Notes: generated by a model not told the origin, from the letters alone. A DNA stretch of 64,000 nt from an uncultured Gemmatimonadales bacterium (GCA_947259315.1 CAMYLR010000004.1:146192-210191), one strand, 5' to 3'. Positions 45,455 to 55,680 are shown, counted from the stretch's first letter. Numbers and translations: made by a program.

Positions 45455-46816
45455 CTACAGCAGCTGCGTGAGGAAGAAAGAGGCGGAGCCCAGAATCAAC
45501 AAGAACGAAACGATATCGGTCATGGTCGACAGAAACACCGATGATGACACGGCTGGGTCGAGCCCAATCTTATCGAGCAGGATCGGGAACGCGGCGCCCC
45601 AAAGCACACCCAGTGAGATGGCGCCCCACATCGAACCGCCGATTACAGCGCCCACGGTGATGTCGTTCCGCCACACGCCGGCTACGATGCCGATAATCAA
45701 GGCGATCAAGAATCCGATCACGAGGCCGGCGATGAGTTCTCGCACGACCGACCGCAAGGGTCTCGCGGTATGACTGGCCAGTGCGAGCCGCCTCACCGCC
45801 ACCGCGGTTGCCTGCACCGCCGAGTTGCCGGCCATAGCGGCGACGACGGGCATAAACACCACGATGAACGCCATCTGCTGAATGGTGCTCTCGAAGTGAG
45901 CGACGACGAGCGCGCCAAGCCCCGACGTGCAGAGTGTTACCAACAGCCACGGGGTCCTCGACCGTATGATCTCGATCGGGGTGGCGTACGATTCCTCCTG
46001 CTCGGCGACGCCGGACAAACGAAAGATGTCCTCGGTTACCTCGGCTTCAATAATGTCGATCACGTCGTCGACCGTGATTCGTCCGAGCAATTGATCGGAC
46101 TCGTCCACGACCGGAATCGACACCAGGTTGTACTTGGCGATCAGTCGAGCCACTTCTTCCTGGTCGACAGCCGGAAGCACGCGCACGACATCGCGCTCTA
46201 TGATCGTCTCGACCGGGTCGGAGCCGTCGGCCAAGATCAAATCCTGCAGCGCCAGCCGGCCGACCAGCTTGCCACTCTGGTCAACCACGTAGACGGTAAA
46301 GAAATCGCGCATCTCGCGGCCCTGTTGCCGAACAGACGCGATCGCCTCGTCGGCCGTGAGATGCGCCAACACACTGCAGAAGTCGGTCGTCATCACGCCG
46401 CCGGCCGATTCCTCGTCGTACTCCATCAGCGCCGCGATCTCGCGCGACTCCTCGGGCTCGATGTGCTCGAGGATCTCGTCGGCGTCCTGCGGCGGGAGCT
46501 CGGCCAGGATGTCGGCCGCGTCGTCGCGCTCGAGCTCCTCGAACAGCGCTGTCACGCCGGCCGCACCAACTGCGTGGAGAAGCTCCGGCCACGAATCCTC
46601 GTCCACCTCGGTCAGCGTTTCCGCGCGCATCGACGTCGGGATGCGCAGGAAGAACGACACCCGATCGTCGTCGTCAAGCCCGTCGATGATCTCGGCCAGG
46701 TCAGCCGGACGGAGCTCGGCGATGATCGCCTCCAGGTCGCCGTCCTCGACGCCTTGCGCGAGCACCTCGCGCACCGCCGACACCATCTCTCTGATGTGCT
46801 CCGCCTGGTCCTTCAT
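45455..46816 (-). CDS. mgtE: Magnesium transporter MgtE
   Basis: 453 aa from ATG 46816. The MgtE N domain is a superhelix of LxPxDxAxIIxxL repeats (LRPADLAEIIDGLDDDDR, LPPQDADEILEHIEPEE). A CBS pair follows (YVVDQSGKLVGRLALQDLIL, VDESDQLLGRITVDDVIDIIE), then five membrane segments (RTPWLLVTLCTSGLGALVV, PVVAAMAGNSAVQATAVAVR). It is a gated inner-membrane magnesium channel. The CBS/CorC pair upstream makes this a divalent-cation cluster. Confidence 0.95.
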   Translation of the reverse strand: MKDQAEHIREMVSAVREVLAQGVEDGDLEAIIAELRPADLAEIIDGLDDDDRVSFFLRIPTSMRAETLTEVDEDSWPELLHAVGAAGVTALFEELERDDAADILAELPPQDADEILEHIEPEESREIAALMEYDEESAGGVMTTDFCSVLAHLTADEAIASVRQQGREMRDFFTVYVVDQSGKLVGRLALQDLILADGSDPVETIIERDVVRVLPAVDQEEVARLIAKYNLVSIPVVDESDQLLGRITVDDVIDIIEAEVTEDIFRLSGVAEQEESYATPIEIIRSRTPWLLVTLCTSGLGALVVAHFESTIQQMAFIVVFMPVVAAMAGNSAVQATAVAVRRLALASHTARPLRSVVRELIAGLVIGFLIALIIGIVAGVWRNDITVGAVIGGSMWGAISLGVLWGAAFPILLDKIGLDPAVSSSVFLSTMTDIVSFLLILGSASFFLTQLL

Positions 46817-46828
46817 CGTCTATACCGC

Positions 46829-48055
46829 TTAGTCACTCGGGAAAGGTGTACGCCGCCGGAACCGCACCTTGCGTACACGTTGGGGCGTGGCGTCGAGTAC
46901 ATCGATCGTCCACCCTCGATGGACGATCACGTCACCCACCCTGGGGATCCGTCCAAGCCGAGCGATTACGAATCCGGCTACGGTCTCGGCACGATCAGTC
47001 GGCAGGTCCACGCCGCGCGCACTGTTAATCTCCGTGATCGGTACTTGGGCGTCAACGACAAACGCGCGCCGATTGGGCTCGGGCTGGGTGTCATGCTCAT
47101 CCCGAATATCGCCCACCAGCTCTTCGACCAGATCTTCCAGCGTGACCATGCCGACGACGTCGTCGTCTTCAGAAACAACGGCCAAATGGCAACGCCGGCG
47201 CTTCATCTCGAGCAGCAAGGTGTCGCAGCGCGTGCCTGGGTTGGTATGAACCACGGGACGCACCGCTGGCCTTTGGTCAGGAGCACCGCCAAAAAGATCG
47301 AACACGTGCACCATGCCGAGCACTGAAATCGAGTCGGGCCCGCGGATCGGAATGCGGGAAAAGCCGGTTCGCCGGACCAGCGCGGTGATATCAGCGATCG
47401 TCGCGTCCCACCCTGCATCGACGACCCGATTGGCCGGCGTCATGACGTCCTCGACTTGAGTACGACCAAACTCAAACACGCCACTGATGATCTCCCGCTC
47501 ACCAGACTCCACCAACCCTTCGCGCTCGCTTTCGACGAGCATCAACTCGAGGCCACGTTGATCGAGCGCGGCCTGCATCTCCGAAGTTCCTCCGGCGTAG
47601 CGCAGGATTAGTGACGCGACGCGATCAGCAAACCAGCTGATCGGGATAAAGGCCCAGGTTGCCACACCCAGAACTCGGGCCGTCGAGTTCGACGTTCGGT
47701 CGTGACCGCCGTTAACGACAACACCCGATGCCACCTCGTCGGCCGCGAACAGGAGCGGTCCCAGCACCAGGGTCACGATTATCGCCACCGCCCACGGTGA
47801 TCCGCCGGCGAATCGCTGCACCGTTGCTGCCATGAGAATCGCGGCGGCTGCGGCGGCGATCGCGTGACCGGCGCGAATGGGTCCCAGCAGATGACCCGGC
47901 GACTCGCCAAAGCGGGCCGACGCCCAACCCGCTCCGCGGACCGTGTCCGAGACCCAGCGCTGGAGTCGCGCCCGGCCAACCGACAGCAGCATCCTCTCCG
48001 ACGCGGCAAAGAAGGTCGCCGCGGCGACAGCCACCGCTATGCCCAGCAGCGCCAT
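46829..48055 (-). CDS. CNNM/CorC family DUF21-CBS protein
   Basis: 408 aa from ATG 48055, overlapping the upstream stop as GTGATGG; a GTG at 48058 is equally possible. The N-terminal membrane domain is DUF21-like, followed by a CBS pair (REIISGVFEFGRTQVEDVMTPANRVV, FSRIPIRGPD, LAVVSEDDDVVGMVTLEDLVEELVGDIRDEHD) and the CorC_HlyC domain. Paralogous to the next gene; both probably handle magnesium or cobalt. Confidence 0.88.
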   Translation of the reverse strand: MALLGIAVAVAAATFFAASERMLLSVGRARLQRWVSDTVRGAGWASARFGESPGHLLGPIRAGHAIAAAAAAILMAATVQRFAGGSPWAVAIIVTLVLGPLLFAADEVASGVVVNGGHDRTSNSTARVLGVATWAFIPISWFADRVASLILRYAGGTSEMQAALDQRGLELMLVESEREGLVESGEREIISGVFEFGRTQVEDVMTPANRVVDAGWDATIADITALVRRTGFSRIPIRGPDSISVLGMVHVFDLFGGAPDQRPAVRPVVHTNPGTRCDTLLLEMKRRRCHLAVVSEDDDVVGMVTLEDLVEELVGDIRDEHDTQPEPNRRAFVVDAQVPITEINSARGVDLPTDRAETVAGFVIARLGRIPRVGDVIVHRGWTIDVLDATPQRVRKVRFRRRTPFPSD

Positions 48056-49272
48056 CACGCCGCATCACCCTCGGTGGCGGCTTCATCCTCTTCGATCGGC
48101 TCTGCGACCACTTTCGTGATGCGTTTGCCGTCCACCGCCTCGACCCGGAAAAGCCAATCCGCCAAGCGGATCTCCTCTCCGCCTTCAGCGATGCGTCCCA
48201 TTTCGCTCGCCACCAGCCCACCGACCGTATCGACTTCGTCGGCTCGTAGATCGCTGCCGGTCAACTCGTTGAAATCGTCGAGATCGAAACCACCGTCCAA
48301 TCGATACCCACCGGCGGCAATCAACTCCACACGCGGCTCTTCACGATCGTGCTCGTCGCGTATCTCACCAACCAACTCTTCGATGATGTCTTCCAGCGTC
48401 ACGATCCCCGCCATGCCACCGTACTCGTCGACGACGATCGCCAGGTGGATGCGATCGCGCTGGAACTCCCGCAGCAGGTCATCGATTCTCTTTGCCTCTG
48501 GGACGAACGTCGGCTCCCACAAGAGCTCCTCGATCGTGTTCGGCGCGGTCGCCAAACTATGAACAAACACGACCAGTTCCTTGGCGTACAGGACACCGAC
48601 CATCGTATCGAGATCATCTCGATAGACTGGGATGCGAGAGTGTCCCGACCGTTTGACCAGCTCGGCTGCGTCGCGCCACGAGCAGTGCGCGTCGATGGCT
48701 ATCACATCGGGGCGTGGTGTCATGACCTCGCGAACGGTGGTCTCACCAAAAGAAAAGAGCGACGGTGCATCTGGAGAGACGATGTCGGTGTCGTGCGCGT
48801 CATCGTCCAACTCCCCCGATTCCGCGCGCCGCCACATGTCGTCCAGATGTCCGAGAATCGCTGTCGCCGGCTCGACCGCTCTGGTCCACGCGGCCAAGAC
48901 GGAAGCCGTCCTCCGGGCCCACGCCTCAGGCCGCTCGGCTCCCATTGCCCGTGCCACCCGATCAGCGAATACCAGCACGATCACCGCCACAACTAGCACC
49001 GATCCAAACCCGACCAGGGCGCCAAACCGCCCCGCCACCAATAGATCCGCGGTAAGCCAGCTAGTAGCCGCCATCCAGACGAGAAAGACGATCCGGCCAA
49101 ACGAAGTTCCGCGTTGAAGCTGATCGGGACTGCGGATGAGCTCGGCCACGCTCGTCGTCTCTATCGTCAGCTGGCTCGACTTGAGTGAGAAGAACGCACC
49201 CTCGCAAATCGCGAAGAAGCTGATCCCTACGAACCCGAGAATAGCGGCTGTAAAGAGCGCGACTTCGTTCAT
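48055..49272 (-). CDS. CNNM/CorC family DUF21-CBS protein
   Basis: 405 aa. ATG 49272 is preceded by GAGAGG. DUF21 membrane region (FFAICEGAFFSLKSSQL), CBS pair (FSFGETTVREVMTPRPDVIAID, HSRIPVYRDDLDTMVGVLYAKEL, AIVVDEYGGMAGIVTLEDIIEELVGEIRDEHD) and the CorC_HlyC transporter-associated domain (YRLDGGFDLDDFNELTG). It is a tandem duplicate of the downstream gene. Confidence 0.9.
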   Translation of the reverse strand: MNEVALFTAAILGFVGISFFAICEGAFFSLKSSQLTIETTSVAELIRSPDQLQRGTSFGRIVFLVWMAATSWLTADLLVAGRFGALVGFGSVLVVAVIVLVFADRVARAMGAERPEAWARRTASVLAAWTRAVEPATAILGHLDDMWRRAESGELDDDAHDTDIVSPDAPSLFSFGETTVREVMTPRPDVIAIDAHCSWRDAAELVKRSGHSRIPVYRDDLDTMVGVLYAKELVVFVHSLATAPNTIEELLWEPTFVPEAKRIDDLLREFQRDRIHLAIVVDEYGGMAGIVTLEDIIEELVGEIRDEHDREEPRVELIAAGGYRLDGGFDLDDFNELTGSDLRADEVDTVGGLVASEMGRIAEGGEEIRLADWLFRVEAVDGKRITKVVAEPIEEDEAATEGDAA

Positions 49273-49296
49273 CCGTTTCGCCTCTCGTTCAAGCGC

Positions 49297-49734
49297 TCAG
49301 ACCGCTTCGGTGACGGCGCGCTGAACCCACTGCTCCTGCTTTTCACGCATGACCTGATCGGCCGACTCTGTGTCATGATCGTAACCCGCCAAGTGGAGCG
49401 CGCCATGGACGAACAACCGGCAGAGTTCACGCTCGATCGACTCGGAAGCCCGGGCAGCTTGCTCGCGCGCGCGATCGATAGAGACATAGATATCACCGAT
49501 CACCCCACCGGATCGATTGAGCTCGTACGGAAACGCGAGCACGTCGGTCGGACCGTGTTTGGCACGAAACCGCTCGTTCAATCGAGACAGGTCACGATCG
49601 TCGGTGAGGATACAATTCACCGTACCGACCTCCAATCCCTCCTCAGCCAGTAACGAGGCTAGCGTCTGGACGGGAAAGGGGTCGAGCTCAGACGGGGGCT
49701 CGACCAGCGGATGAAAGTGGATCCGAAGGCTCAT
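49297..49734 (-). CDS. ybeY: Endoribonuclease YbeY
   Basis: 145 aa. ATG 49734 follows GAGG with spacing 6, and the start lies 47 bp inside the end of the HD-phosphohydrolase gene. The zinc signature HGALHLAGYDHD and TDVLAFPYE are complete. YbeY acts in 16S rRNA 3' processing. Order phoH, pgpH-like, ybeY is standard in many phyla. Confidence 0.94.
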   Translation of the reverse strand: MSLRIHFHPLVEPPSELDPFPVQTLASLLAEEGLEVGTVNCILTDDRDLSRLNERFRAKHGPTDVLAFPYELNRSGGVIGDIYVSIDRAREQAARASESIERELCRLFVHGALHLAGYDHDTESADQVMREKQEQWVQRAVTEAV

Positions 49735-51961
49735 CTCGAACCTCGGGGGCGTGCAGTGACACCGTCGGGTAATCGATGCGGTGGTGGTGAATCCCGCCCA
49801 ACACAGAGACAAACTTGTCCTGCACTATGGCGAGGTCGCGAAACGTCAGATCAGCCTCGTCGAGCTGATGCTCGTCGAGCTTCATATCCACGATGCGACG
49901 AACGGCTTTCCGGAAGGCCTCCGGGGACGGGTCGCTCACCACCCGGCAGGCGGCTTCGACCGAGTCCGCAAGCATGACGACGGCGGTCTCCTTGGACCTT
50001 GGCCGTGGTCCCGGGTAAACGAAGTCGCTCACCGTTGGGAGGTCTACGCGCTCCTCCTGCTCGGCCTTGTGCCAGAAATACGTCAACCGGGTCGTCCCGT
50101 GGTGCTCGCGAATGAAGTCGATGACGTCCTCTGGGAGACCCGCGGCGGTAGCCATCTCGATGCCGTCGTGCACGTGGCGCGAGACGACACGAGCACTCGC
50201 CTCGGGGGTCAGCGAGGTATGAGGGTTTACTCCGCCGCGTTGGTTCTCGGCGAAGTACTCGGGCCGCGTCATCTTGCCGATATCGTGGTAATACGCACCA
50301 ACGCGGGCCAGAAGCGAGTTGGCTCCGATCCCCTCGGTCGCTGCCTCGGCGAGGTTGCCGACGATGATCGAATGATGGTACGACCCCGGCGCCTGGAGCA
50401 ACAAGTCCTTTAGCAGCGGTCGATTGAGATCGGCCAGCTCGAGCAGCGTAAGGTCGGTGGTCCGACCAGAAGCCCACTCCAGGACCGGGAGCAGACCCAT
50501 CGCGAGAAAGACCGCCAAACCGGCGCTCAGCGCACCCCAACCCAGGGCGATGATGAAGTCGCCCCAACCCCAGAATTGAGTCAGCCCGAGGGCGGCGATG
50601 GCGATCGCATACCCCACGATGATGAACAGCAAGCTCTCATAGAAGTGCGTCCTGCGACGAATGCGGCGCACACTCCACGCACCCGAGAGTCCAGCCACGA
50701 TCCCGGTCCACAACAATGGAAAACCAGGATCGACTTGCGCGCTCAGATACACCGCCAGGAAAAGCGTGAACGGTACGCTGAGACGGGCGTTCCACAGGAT
50801 CGCAACGGTCACCGAACCGAATGCGATCGGCGCTGCGTACACGGGGATCGACTCGACCCGGTCAAACACGGTCGTCAATCCAGCCACCAGTGCCCAGATC
50901 ATCGTCAGCACGCCGACGGCGCGATAATCTCCGAAGACGTCTCTCCGGTACATAAACAAGAAGAACCCAAACAAGGACAGCAACACGATGCCAAGGAACA
51001 GCGATCCGAGCGCCGCGCGGATGTCGTCCACCGTAAAACCACCCCGGCGACGATTGAGCTCTTCTGAGAGGCTGCGCAGCCGCTCGGCCTGCTCCAGCGT
51101 GACGCGGGTGTGCTCAGCGACGATCAGCTCGCCTTCGAGCACCTCGCTCTTCACCGGGCTCACCGTTCTTCGCGCTTCGGTGCGACGCAGAGCGGTCAAC
51201 GTTGGATGGGGTTCGAGGTTCGCCGGCATGACCGCCGGTAACAGCTGATCCGCTATGCGCTGAATCGCGGCGTCATCGATCGGGGACAATCGCCTCAACG
51301 CCGGGATCTCGGCACCGGCTCGTAATGCGACGATCTCCGATCGCGGTACTACCGCCTCGCTTCCGTCGGTTCGCAGTACCGAGATCTGGGTGCCGGCGAT
51401 TCGACTCAGATCGGTGGCCTGCAACATGAGGTGCTCGACGTAGACCGCGGGCAGTATCTGACGTGCCACCGAGCGGATCTCCGCGCGGACGCGGGGGTTG
51501 GTCAACGCCCTCTGCTCGGCGGGTCGTAACCCCACGCTGCGGCCGTTGATCCGGTTGAGTTGCGCCAGCACAGCTGAGCTCGGAGAGTCGACTTCAAACC
51601 GGCTTAGATAGGCATCGAGCTCAGCCACCGCCGAGTCGGCGTATGCCGGCTCGTGTGAGAAGACCGGTGGGACCGAGATCGCCGCCCGCTCCTGCAGCTC
51701 CTCCAATTCGCTTTCATCTCGTAGCACCGGGAAATCGAACGGCGCCAACACATCGTCGGAAGCCACCACCCCGACCCGCACGGCGGGTACCTCGTAGCCG
51801 CTCTCGGGTGGAAACAGGATCAGCGTCAGCAACGCGATGACCATTACGAGGCCCAGGCGGAACGCGAGTCCGCGCGGAGATTCGGCGTCGCGACCCGCCT
51901 TCCACCCATCGCGAAACAGAGTCAGCCGGTGAACGAAACGGTGCCAGCGATTGGCGTTCAC
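49688..51961 (-). CDS. 7TM-HD phosphohydrolase (PgpH/YqfF-like, c-di-AMP hydrolase family)
   Basis: 757 aa. GTG 51961 overlaps the phoH stop (GTGA). One N-terminal membrane helix, a large extracytoplasmic 7TM-7TMR_HD domain, seven membrane segments (about 310-500), then a cytosolic HD domain: RVGAYYHDIGKMTRPEYFAENQ (HD), REHHGTTRLTYFWH and MLADSVEAACR. Listeria PgpH hydrolyses c-di-AMP; a c-di-AMP cyclase is not in the window. Confidence 0.93.
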   Translation of the reverse strand: MNANRWHRFVHRLTLFRDGWKAGRDAESPRGLAFRLGLVMVIALLTLILFPPESGYEVPAVRVGVVASDDVLAPFDFPVLRDESELEELQERAAISVPPVFSHEPAYADSAVAELDAYLSRFEVDSPSSAVLAQLNRINGRSVGLRPAEQRALTNPRVRAEIRSVARQILPAVYVEHLMLQATDLSRIAGTQISVLRTDGSEAVVPRSEIVALRAGAEIPALRRLSPIDDAAIQRIADQLLPAVMPANLEPHPTLTALRRTEARRTVSPVKSEVLEGELIVAEHTRVTLEQAERLRSLSEELNRRRGGFTVDDIRAALGSLFLGIVLLSLFGFFLFMYRRDVFGDYRAVGVLTMIWALVAGLTTVFDRVESIPVYAAPIAFGSVTVAILWNARLSVPFTLFLAVYLSAQVDPGFPLLWTGIVAGLSGAWSVRRIRRRTHFYESLLFIIVGYAIAIAALGLTQFWGWGDFIIALGWGALSAGLAVFLAMGLLPVLEWASGRTTDLTLLELADLNRPLLKDLLLQAPGSYHHSIIVGNLAEAATEGIGANSLLARVGAYYHDIGKMTRPEYFAENQRGGVNPHTSLTPEASARVVSRHVHDGIEMATAAGLPEDVIDFIREHHGTTRLTYFWHKAEQEERVDLPTVSDFVYPGPRPRSKETAVVMLADSVEAACRVVSDPSPEAFRKAVRRIVDMKLDEHQLDEADLTFRDLAIVQDKFVSVLGGIHHHRIDYPTVSLHAPEVRDEPSDPLSSAGRAPV

Positions 51962-52944
51962 TTGTCCCGCTCCGGGTCGGGCGGCACCAACTTCTCGTAA
52001 GCGGTGAGGATCTTCTGGACGAGCGCGTGACGGACGACGTCTTGCGCCGTCAGGTAGACGAACTCGATGCCGTCGATGCCGGTCAGGATGCGTTCGATCT
52101 GAAGCAAACCCGAGAACTCCGCCGGCGGCAGGTCGATCTGCGTCACGTCGCCGGTGATGACCGCTCTGGAGTTGAGCCCGAGCCGCGTGAGGAACATCTT
52201 CATTTGACGGGTGGTCGCGTTCTGGGCTTCGTCGAGGATCACGAACGCGTCCGCCAGAGTCCGGCCGCGCATGTACGCCAGCGGCGCGATCTCGATCACA
52301 CGGGTTTCGATGTAGCGACGCACCCGATCACCCGGGAGCATGTCTTCGAGCGCATCGTAAAGCGGTCGGAGATACGGATCGACTTTCTCCTGCAAGTCAC
52401 CCGGCAAGAAACCGAGCGTCTCGCCGGCCTCTACAGCTGGCCTCGCGAGGATGATGCGACGCACCGCGCGCCGCTGAAGCGCGTCGATCGCCATCGCCAC
52501 CGCCAAATACGTCTTGCCGGTACCCGCCGGACCGATCGAAACGACGATGTCGTTCTCGTTGATCGCTGCCAGGTAGGCTTCTTGTCCGGCGGTCTTGGGG
52601 CGGATGATCTTCTGCGTGCCGCGGATCGCCACCCGCTCGGCGCCCGAGGCAGGCGGAAACTCGACCGCGCCGGCCTCCAATCGATCGTAGAGACGGCGGA
52701 TGTCTTGCACGTCGAAGCCAGCGCCGGTCTGTACCAGCTCGATCAAGTGCTCGATCAAGCCGATCGCACGTGCCACACCGCGGCCGCCACCACGGACGCG
52801 CAATTCGCCCTCGCGAACGACCATGCGCGTTCCGCTCAGGTTCTCGATCAGCTTTAGGTTTTTGTCTTGTGTACCGAAGAGCGCCAGCTGATCGACGCCG
52901 TCGAGCCGAATAGCCTGGCTGCGGGAAGAGGCTTCAATAACCAC
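51958..52944 (-). CDS. phoH: PhoH-family ATPase
   Basis: 328 aa. GTG 52944 is the best start though without a clear ribosome site. An N-terminal KH-like segment precedes the ATPase domain with Walker A SIGPAGTGKTYLAVAMA and Walker B FVILDEAQNATTRQMKMFLTR, ending VITGDVTQIDLP. PhoH proteins are predicted RNA helicases that pair with YbeY. It heads the segment phoH, 7TM-HD, ybeY. Confidence 0.93.
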   Translation of the reverse strand: MVIEASSRSQAIRLDGVDQLALFGTQDKNLKLIENLSGTRMVVREGELRVRGGGRGVARAIGLIEHLIELVQTGAGFDVQDIRRLYDRLEAGAVEFPPASGAERVAIRGTQKIIRPKTAGQEAYLAAINENDIVVSIGPAGTGKTYLAVAMAIDALQRRAVRRIILARPAVEAGETLGFLPGDLQEKVDPYLRPLYDALEDMLPGDRVRRYIETRVIEIAPLAYMRGRTLADAFVILDEAQNATTRQMKMFLTRLGLNSRAVITGDVTQIDLPPAEFSGLLQIERILTGIDGIEFVYLTAQDVVRHALVQKILTAYEKLVPPDPERDK

Positions 52945-52982
52945 AACTAGACAGATAGTTTAGCCAGCGATCTCCCGTCCCG

Positions 52983-54788
52983 TCAAGCCGGGGGGTCGGC
53001 CTGATCCAAGCGGATATGCAGATCGGCGAGGTCGCCTTCGTCCGGTGTTGATGGCGCCCCCTCGAGCAACGCGCTGGCGCTGGTCGTCTTAGGGAACGCG
53101 ATGACCTCGCGCAGGCTGGTGGCGCCCGCGAACAACATCGCGATCCGGTCGAGCCCGAGCGCGATCCCACCGTGCGGAGGCGCACCGTGCTCCAACGCCT
53201 CGAGCAGGAAACCGAACTTCTCCTCGGCTTCGGTTCGGTCGATCCCCAACATCGCAAAGGCGCGTTCCTGCACTGGGCGCTGGTGAATACGGATCGAGCC
53301 GCTGCCGAGTTCGTAACCGTTGAGAACCAAGTCGTAGGCTTCGGACTCGATCGTCAGTGGGTCGGAAGCATCCAACGCCTCCAACCCACCTCGTGGCGCG
53401 GTGAACGGATGGTGACTGGGCTCGAGCCCACCATCAGCGCCGGGCTCGAACAGCGGGAAATCGACGACCCACAACAGTCGCCAGGGTGATCGATCGTCGA
53501 GCCAATCCCGTTCGATAGCGATGTGCAGTCGCAGTTCCCCGAGCGCCTGTTGCGCCACGCGCTGTTGGTCCGCCACGACGAGCAGCAGATCACCGGGTTC
53601 GGCGTTCGCGAGCTCTCCGGCACGGTCCCAATACGCGCTGTCGACGAACTTGTCGACCGCAGTTCGCCAACCATCGGTCTGACGGCGGGCCCACACGACC
53701 CCCTTTGCGCCCGCTGCGCCAGCAACCTCAGTCCAGCGGTCGATCGTGCCGCGACTCTCTTCCCCGGCGGCGGGAACCCGAAGCGCCACCAACCGCCCGC
53801 CCGCACCGACGACATCGTCGAACACCCGAAAACCTGTATCACGGAATGCACCCGTTACGTCAGTCAGTTCCTGGTTGATCCTGAGATCGGGCTTGTCGGT
53901 TCCAAACCGCGACATCGCTTCATCGTATGTCAATGTCGGTATCTCGCCGAGCTGGTAATCCAGACACGACTCGAACAGATGGTGGAAAAGTCCGCTCACG
54001 ACGGCGATCACATCCTCGGCACCGACAAACGACATTTCGAGATCGATCTGGGAAAACTCGGGTTGGCGATCGGCGCGCAAGTCCTCGTCTCGGAAACATC
54101 GCGCCAGTTGATAGTAGCGATCGTACCCGGCAACCATGAGGAGCTGCTTGTACAGCTGCGGTGACTGCGGCAGGGCGTAGAACTTCCCTGGTTGCACTCG
54201 CGACGGGACCAGGAAGTCGCGTGCGCCTTCCGGTGTGCGACGCGTCAGTATCGGGGTCTCGATCTCCCAGAAGTCGAGTCCGTCCAAGTAGCGGCGCGTC
54301 TCGATCGTGATCTTGTGCCGTAAACCCAATGCTCTGGTCGGGATCAATCTGCGCAGCTCGACGTAGCGGTGGCGCAGGCGCACCTCTTCAGCTACTTCCC
54401 CGCGGCCCTCTTTCTCAACGTCTACCGGGAATGGTGGTGTCGCCGACTCGTTGAGCAATCGACAGGCGACGACGTCGATCTCGATCGTCCCAGTCGCCAT
54501 CTCGGGATTGACACTCTCCTGGGGACGCGCGAGAACCTTCCCCTCGACAGCGACTACGTCTTCCGCCCTCAGCTTCTCGACCACAGCGAACACGTCCGCC
54601 GGCAGCCGTTCAGGCGAGGCCACGCATTGGAGCAGGCCGTAGCGGTCCCTCAAATCGAAGAAAACCAGCCCACCGTGGTCACGCCGGCGGTGAATCCAGC
54701 CGCATAGAGCCACCGACTCACCGACGTTGTCGTCGCTCAGTGCACCGGTCACCCGGCTTCGCAGGGAGGTCGCGAGGTACTCTTTCAT
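52983..54788 (-). CDS. aspS: Aspartyl-tRNA synthetase
   Basis: 601 aa from ATG 54788. The OB anticodon-binding domain includes SVALCGWIHRRRDHGGLVFFDLRDRYG. Class II motif 2 is ARCFRDEDLRADRQPEFSQIDLE, and motif 3 is GGIALGLDRIAMLFAGATSLREVIAFPK. The bacterial GAD insert is present between motifs 2 and 3. Bacterial-type; whether it is discriminating (Asp only) or also charges tRNA-Asn cannot be told by eye. Confidence 0.97.
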   Translation of the reverse strand: MKEYLATSLRSRVTGALSDDNVGESVALCGWIHRRRDHGGLVFFDLRDRYGLLQCVASPERLPADVFAVVEKLRAEDVVAVEGKVLARPQESVNPEMATGTIEIDVVACRLLNESATPPFPVDVEKEGRGEVAEEVRLRHRYVELRRLIPTRALGLRHKITIETRRYLDGLDFWEIETPILTRRTPEGARDFLVPSRVQPGKFYALPQSPQLYKQLLMVAGYDRYYQLARCFRDEDLRADRQPEFSQIDLEMSFVGAEDVIAVVSGLFHHLFESCLDYQLGEIPTLTYDEAMSRFGTDKPDLRINQELTDVTGAFRDTGFRVFDDVVGAGGRLVALRVPAAGEESRGTIDRWTEVAGAAGAKGVVWARRQTDGWRTAVDKFVDSAYWDRAGELANAEPGDLLLVVADQQRVAQQALGELRLHIAIERDWLDDRSPWRLLWVVDFPLFEPGADGGLEPSHHPFTAPRGGLEALDASDPLTIESEAYDLVLNGYELGSGSIRIHQRPVQERAFAMLGIDRTEAEEKFGFLLEALEHGAPPHGGIALGLDRIAMLFAGATSLREVIAFPKTTSASALLEGAPSTPDEGDLADLHIRLDQADPPA

Positions 54789-54834
54789 TTCGCTTTGCCT
54801 TCAGGCGCGCAGCAGTATACCTGGCGGCGCGCGA

Positions 54835-55680
54835 TCAGAACAGCCGCACGGCACGGGCTTCGAGCAGCTGCCGACTCGGAATCTCAACGAGCTCGTTGTC
54901 CGGACCTGTCAGGATCAGTGTCGATTTCAGGTCTTGCCTGCGCTCGTGCAGGTTGAACACCTGATCTTGCGGATCGAACAAGTAGTTCCCGGTGACTTCA
55001 CCGCGACCGGTCAAGGTCACGCTCGAACCACTGATCGTGCCCATGCCTCGAACGATGATATCACCACTGTAATCGATCGGGATAACGGGTCGACCGGCCA
55101 ACGCGCTGGTGTCGGCCACGGCATATGTCAGCACCATCTCGATCTCGGTCGTGACGCCGCGAAGAACTTCGGTAACGGTCAGAGTATCGCTCCAACTCAC
55201 GCCGACGGTTGCCTCCCCTTCGGGCAACTGCGGGAAGAACGCTTGCGCCGATCGTTCGAGGTACCGAGTGCCGATGCCGGGTGGAACGACACCGCTGGCC
55301 CGAGCATCGAGGACCACGCCGCTCGGCGTGGTCGACAACGTGATCACCGTTCCACGGAGCGCCTCCCGGCGTGGGGTCGGGAACGCACCCTCGATGTTCA
55401 GGTCGAGCGTCTCAAAACCGAGCCGCCACAGCATGCGCGCCCCAGGGTCCATCAATGTCAATCGTACGACACCATCGGAGCTGATCCGATAATCGGTGTC
55501 GCGCTCGAGGATCCGCTGTGACACCGTCAGAGTATTGGTGCTCCGATAGCGAAGCGACTCACCGCGATCGGGATTGTAAACGAGCGCCTGACCGCTCGCC
55601 GGTTGGGTCACGATTAGCGACATGACGCTTGCCAAGATCCACGTGCCAATGCGCCGTTTTGGGTATATGCTGCTTGACAC
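54835..55680 (-). CDS. Secreted protein of unknown function
   Basis: 281 aa from GTG 55680; a second GTG at 55707 is also in frame. Signal peptide around residues 9-31 (IGTWILASVMSLIVTQPASGQA). The mature part looks all-beta, with repeated strands such as GESLRYRSTNTLTVSQ, YRISSDGVVRLTLMD and TVTEVLRGVTTEIEMVLTYAV, a layout seen in DUF6263-like surface proteins. No catalytic motif. It is divergent from the tRNA-Gly gene, whose promoter overlaps its start. Confidence 0.75.
   Translation of the reverse strand: MSSSIYPKRRIGTWILASVMSLIVTQPASGQALVYNPDRGESLRYRSTNTLTVSQRILERDTDYRISSDGVVRLTLMDPGARMLWRLGFETLDLNIEGAFPTPRREALRGTVITLSTTPSGVVLDARASGVVPPGIGTRYLERSAQAFFPQLPEGEATVGVSWSDTLTVTEVLRGVTTEIEMVLTYAVADTSALAGRPVIPIDYSGDIIVRGMGTISGSSVTLTGRGEVTGNYLFDPQDQVFNLHERRQDLKSTLILTGPDNELVEIPSRQLLEARAVRLF

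Noticed and set aside
45770..47326. A 518-codon open frame on the plus strand across mgtE and a CBS gene
   Set aside because: It crosses the junction of two well-identified genes and shows composition typical of antisense frames (Arg, His, Gly).
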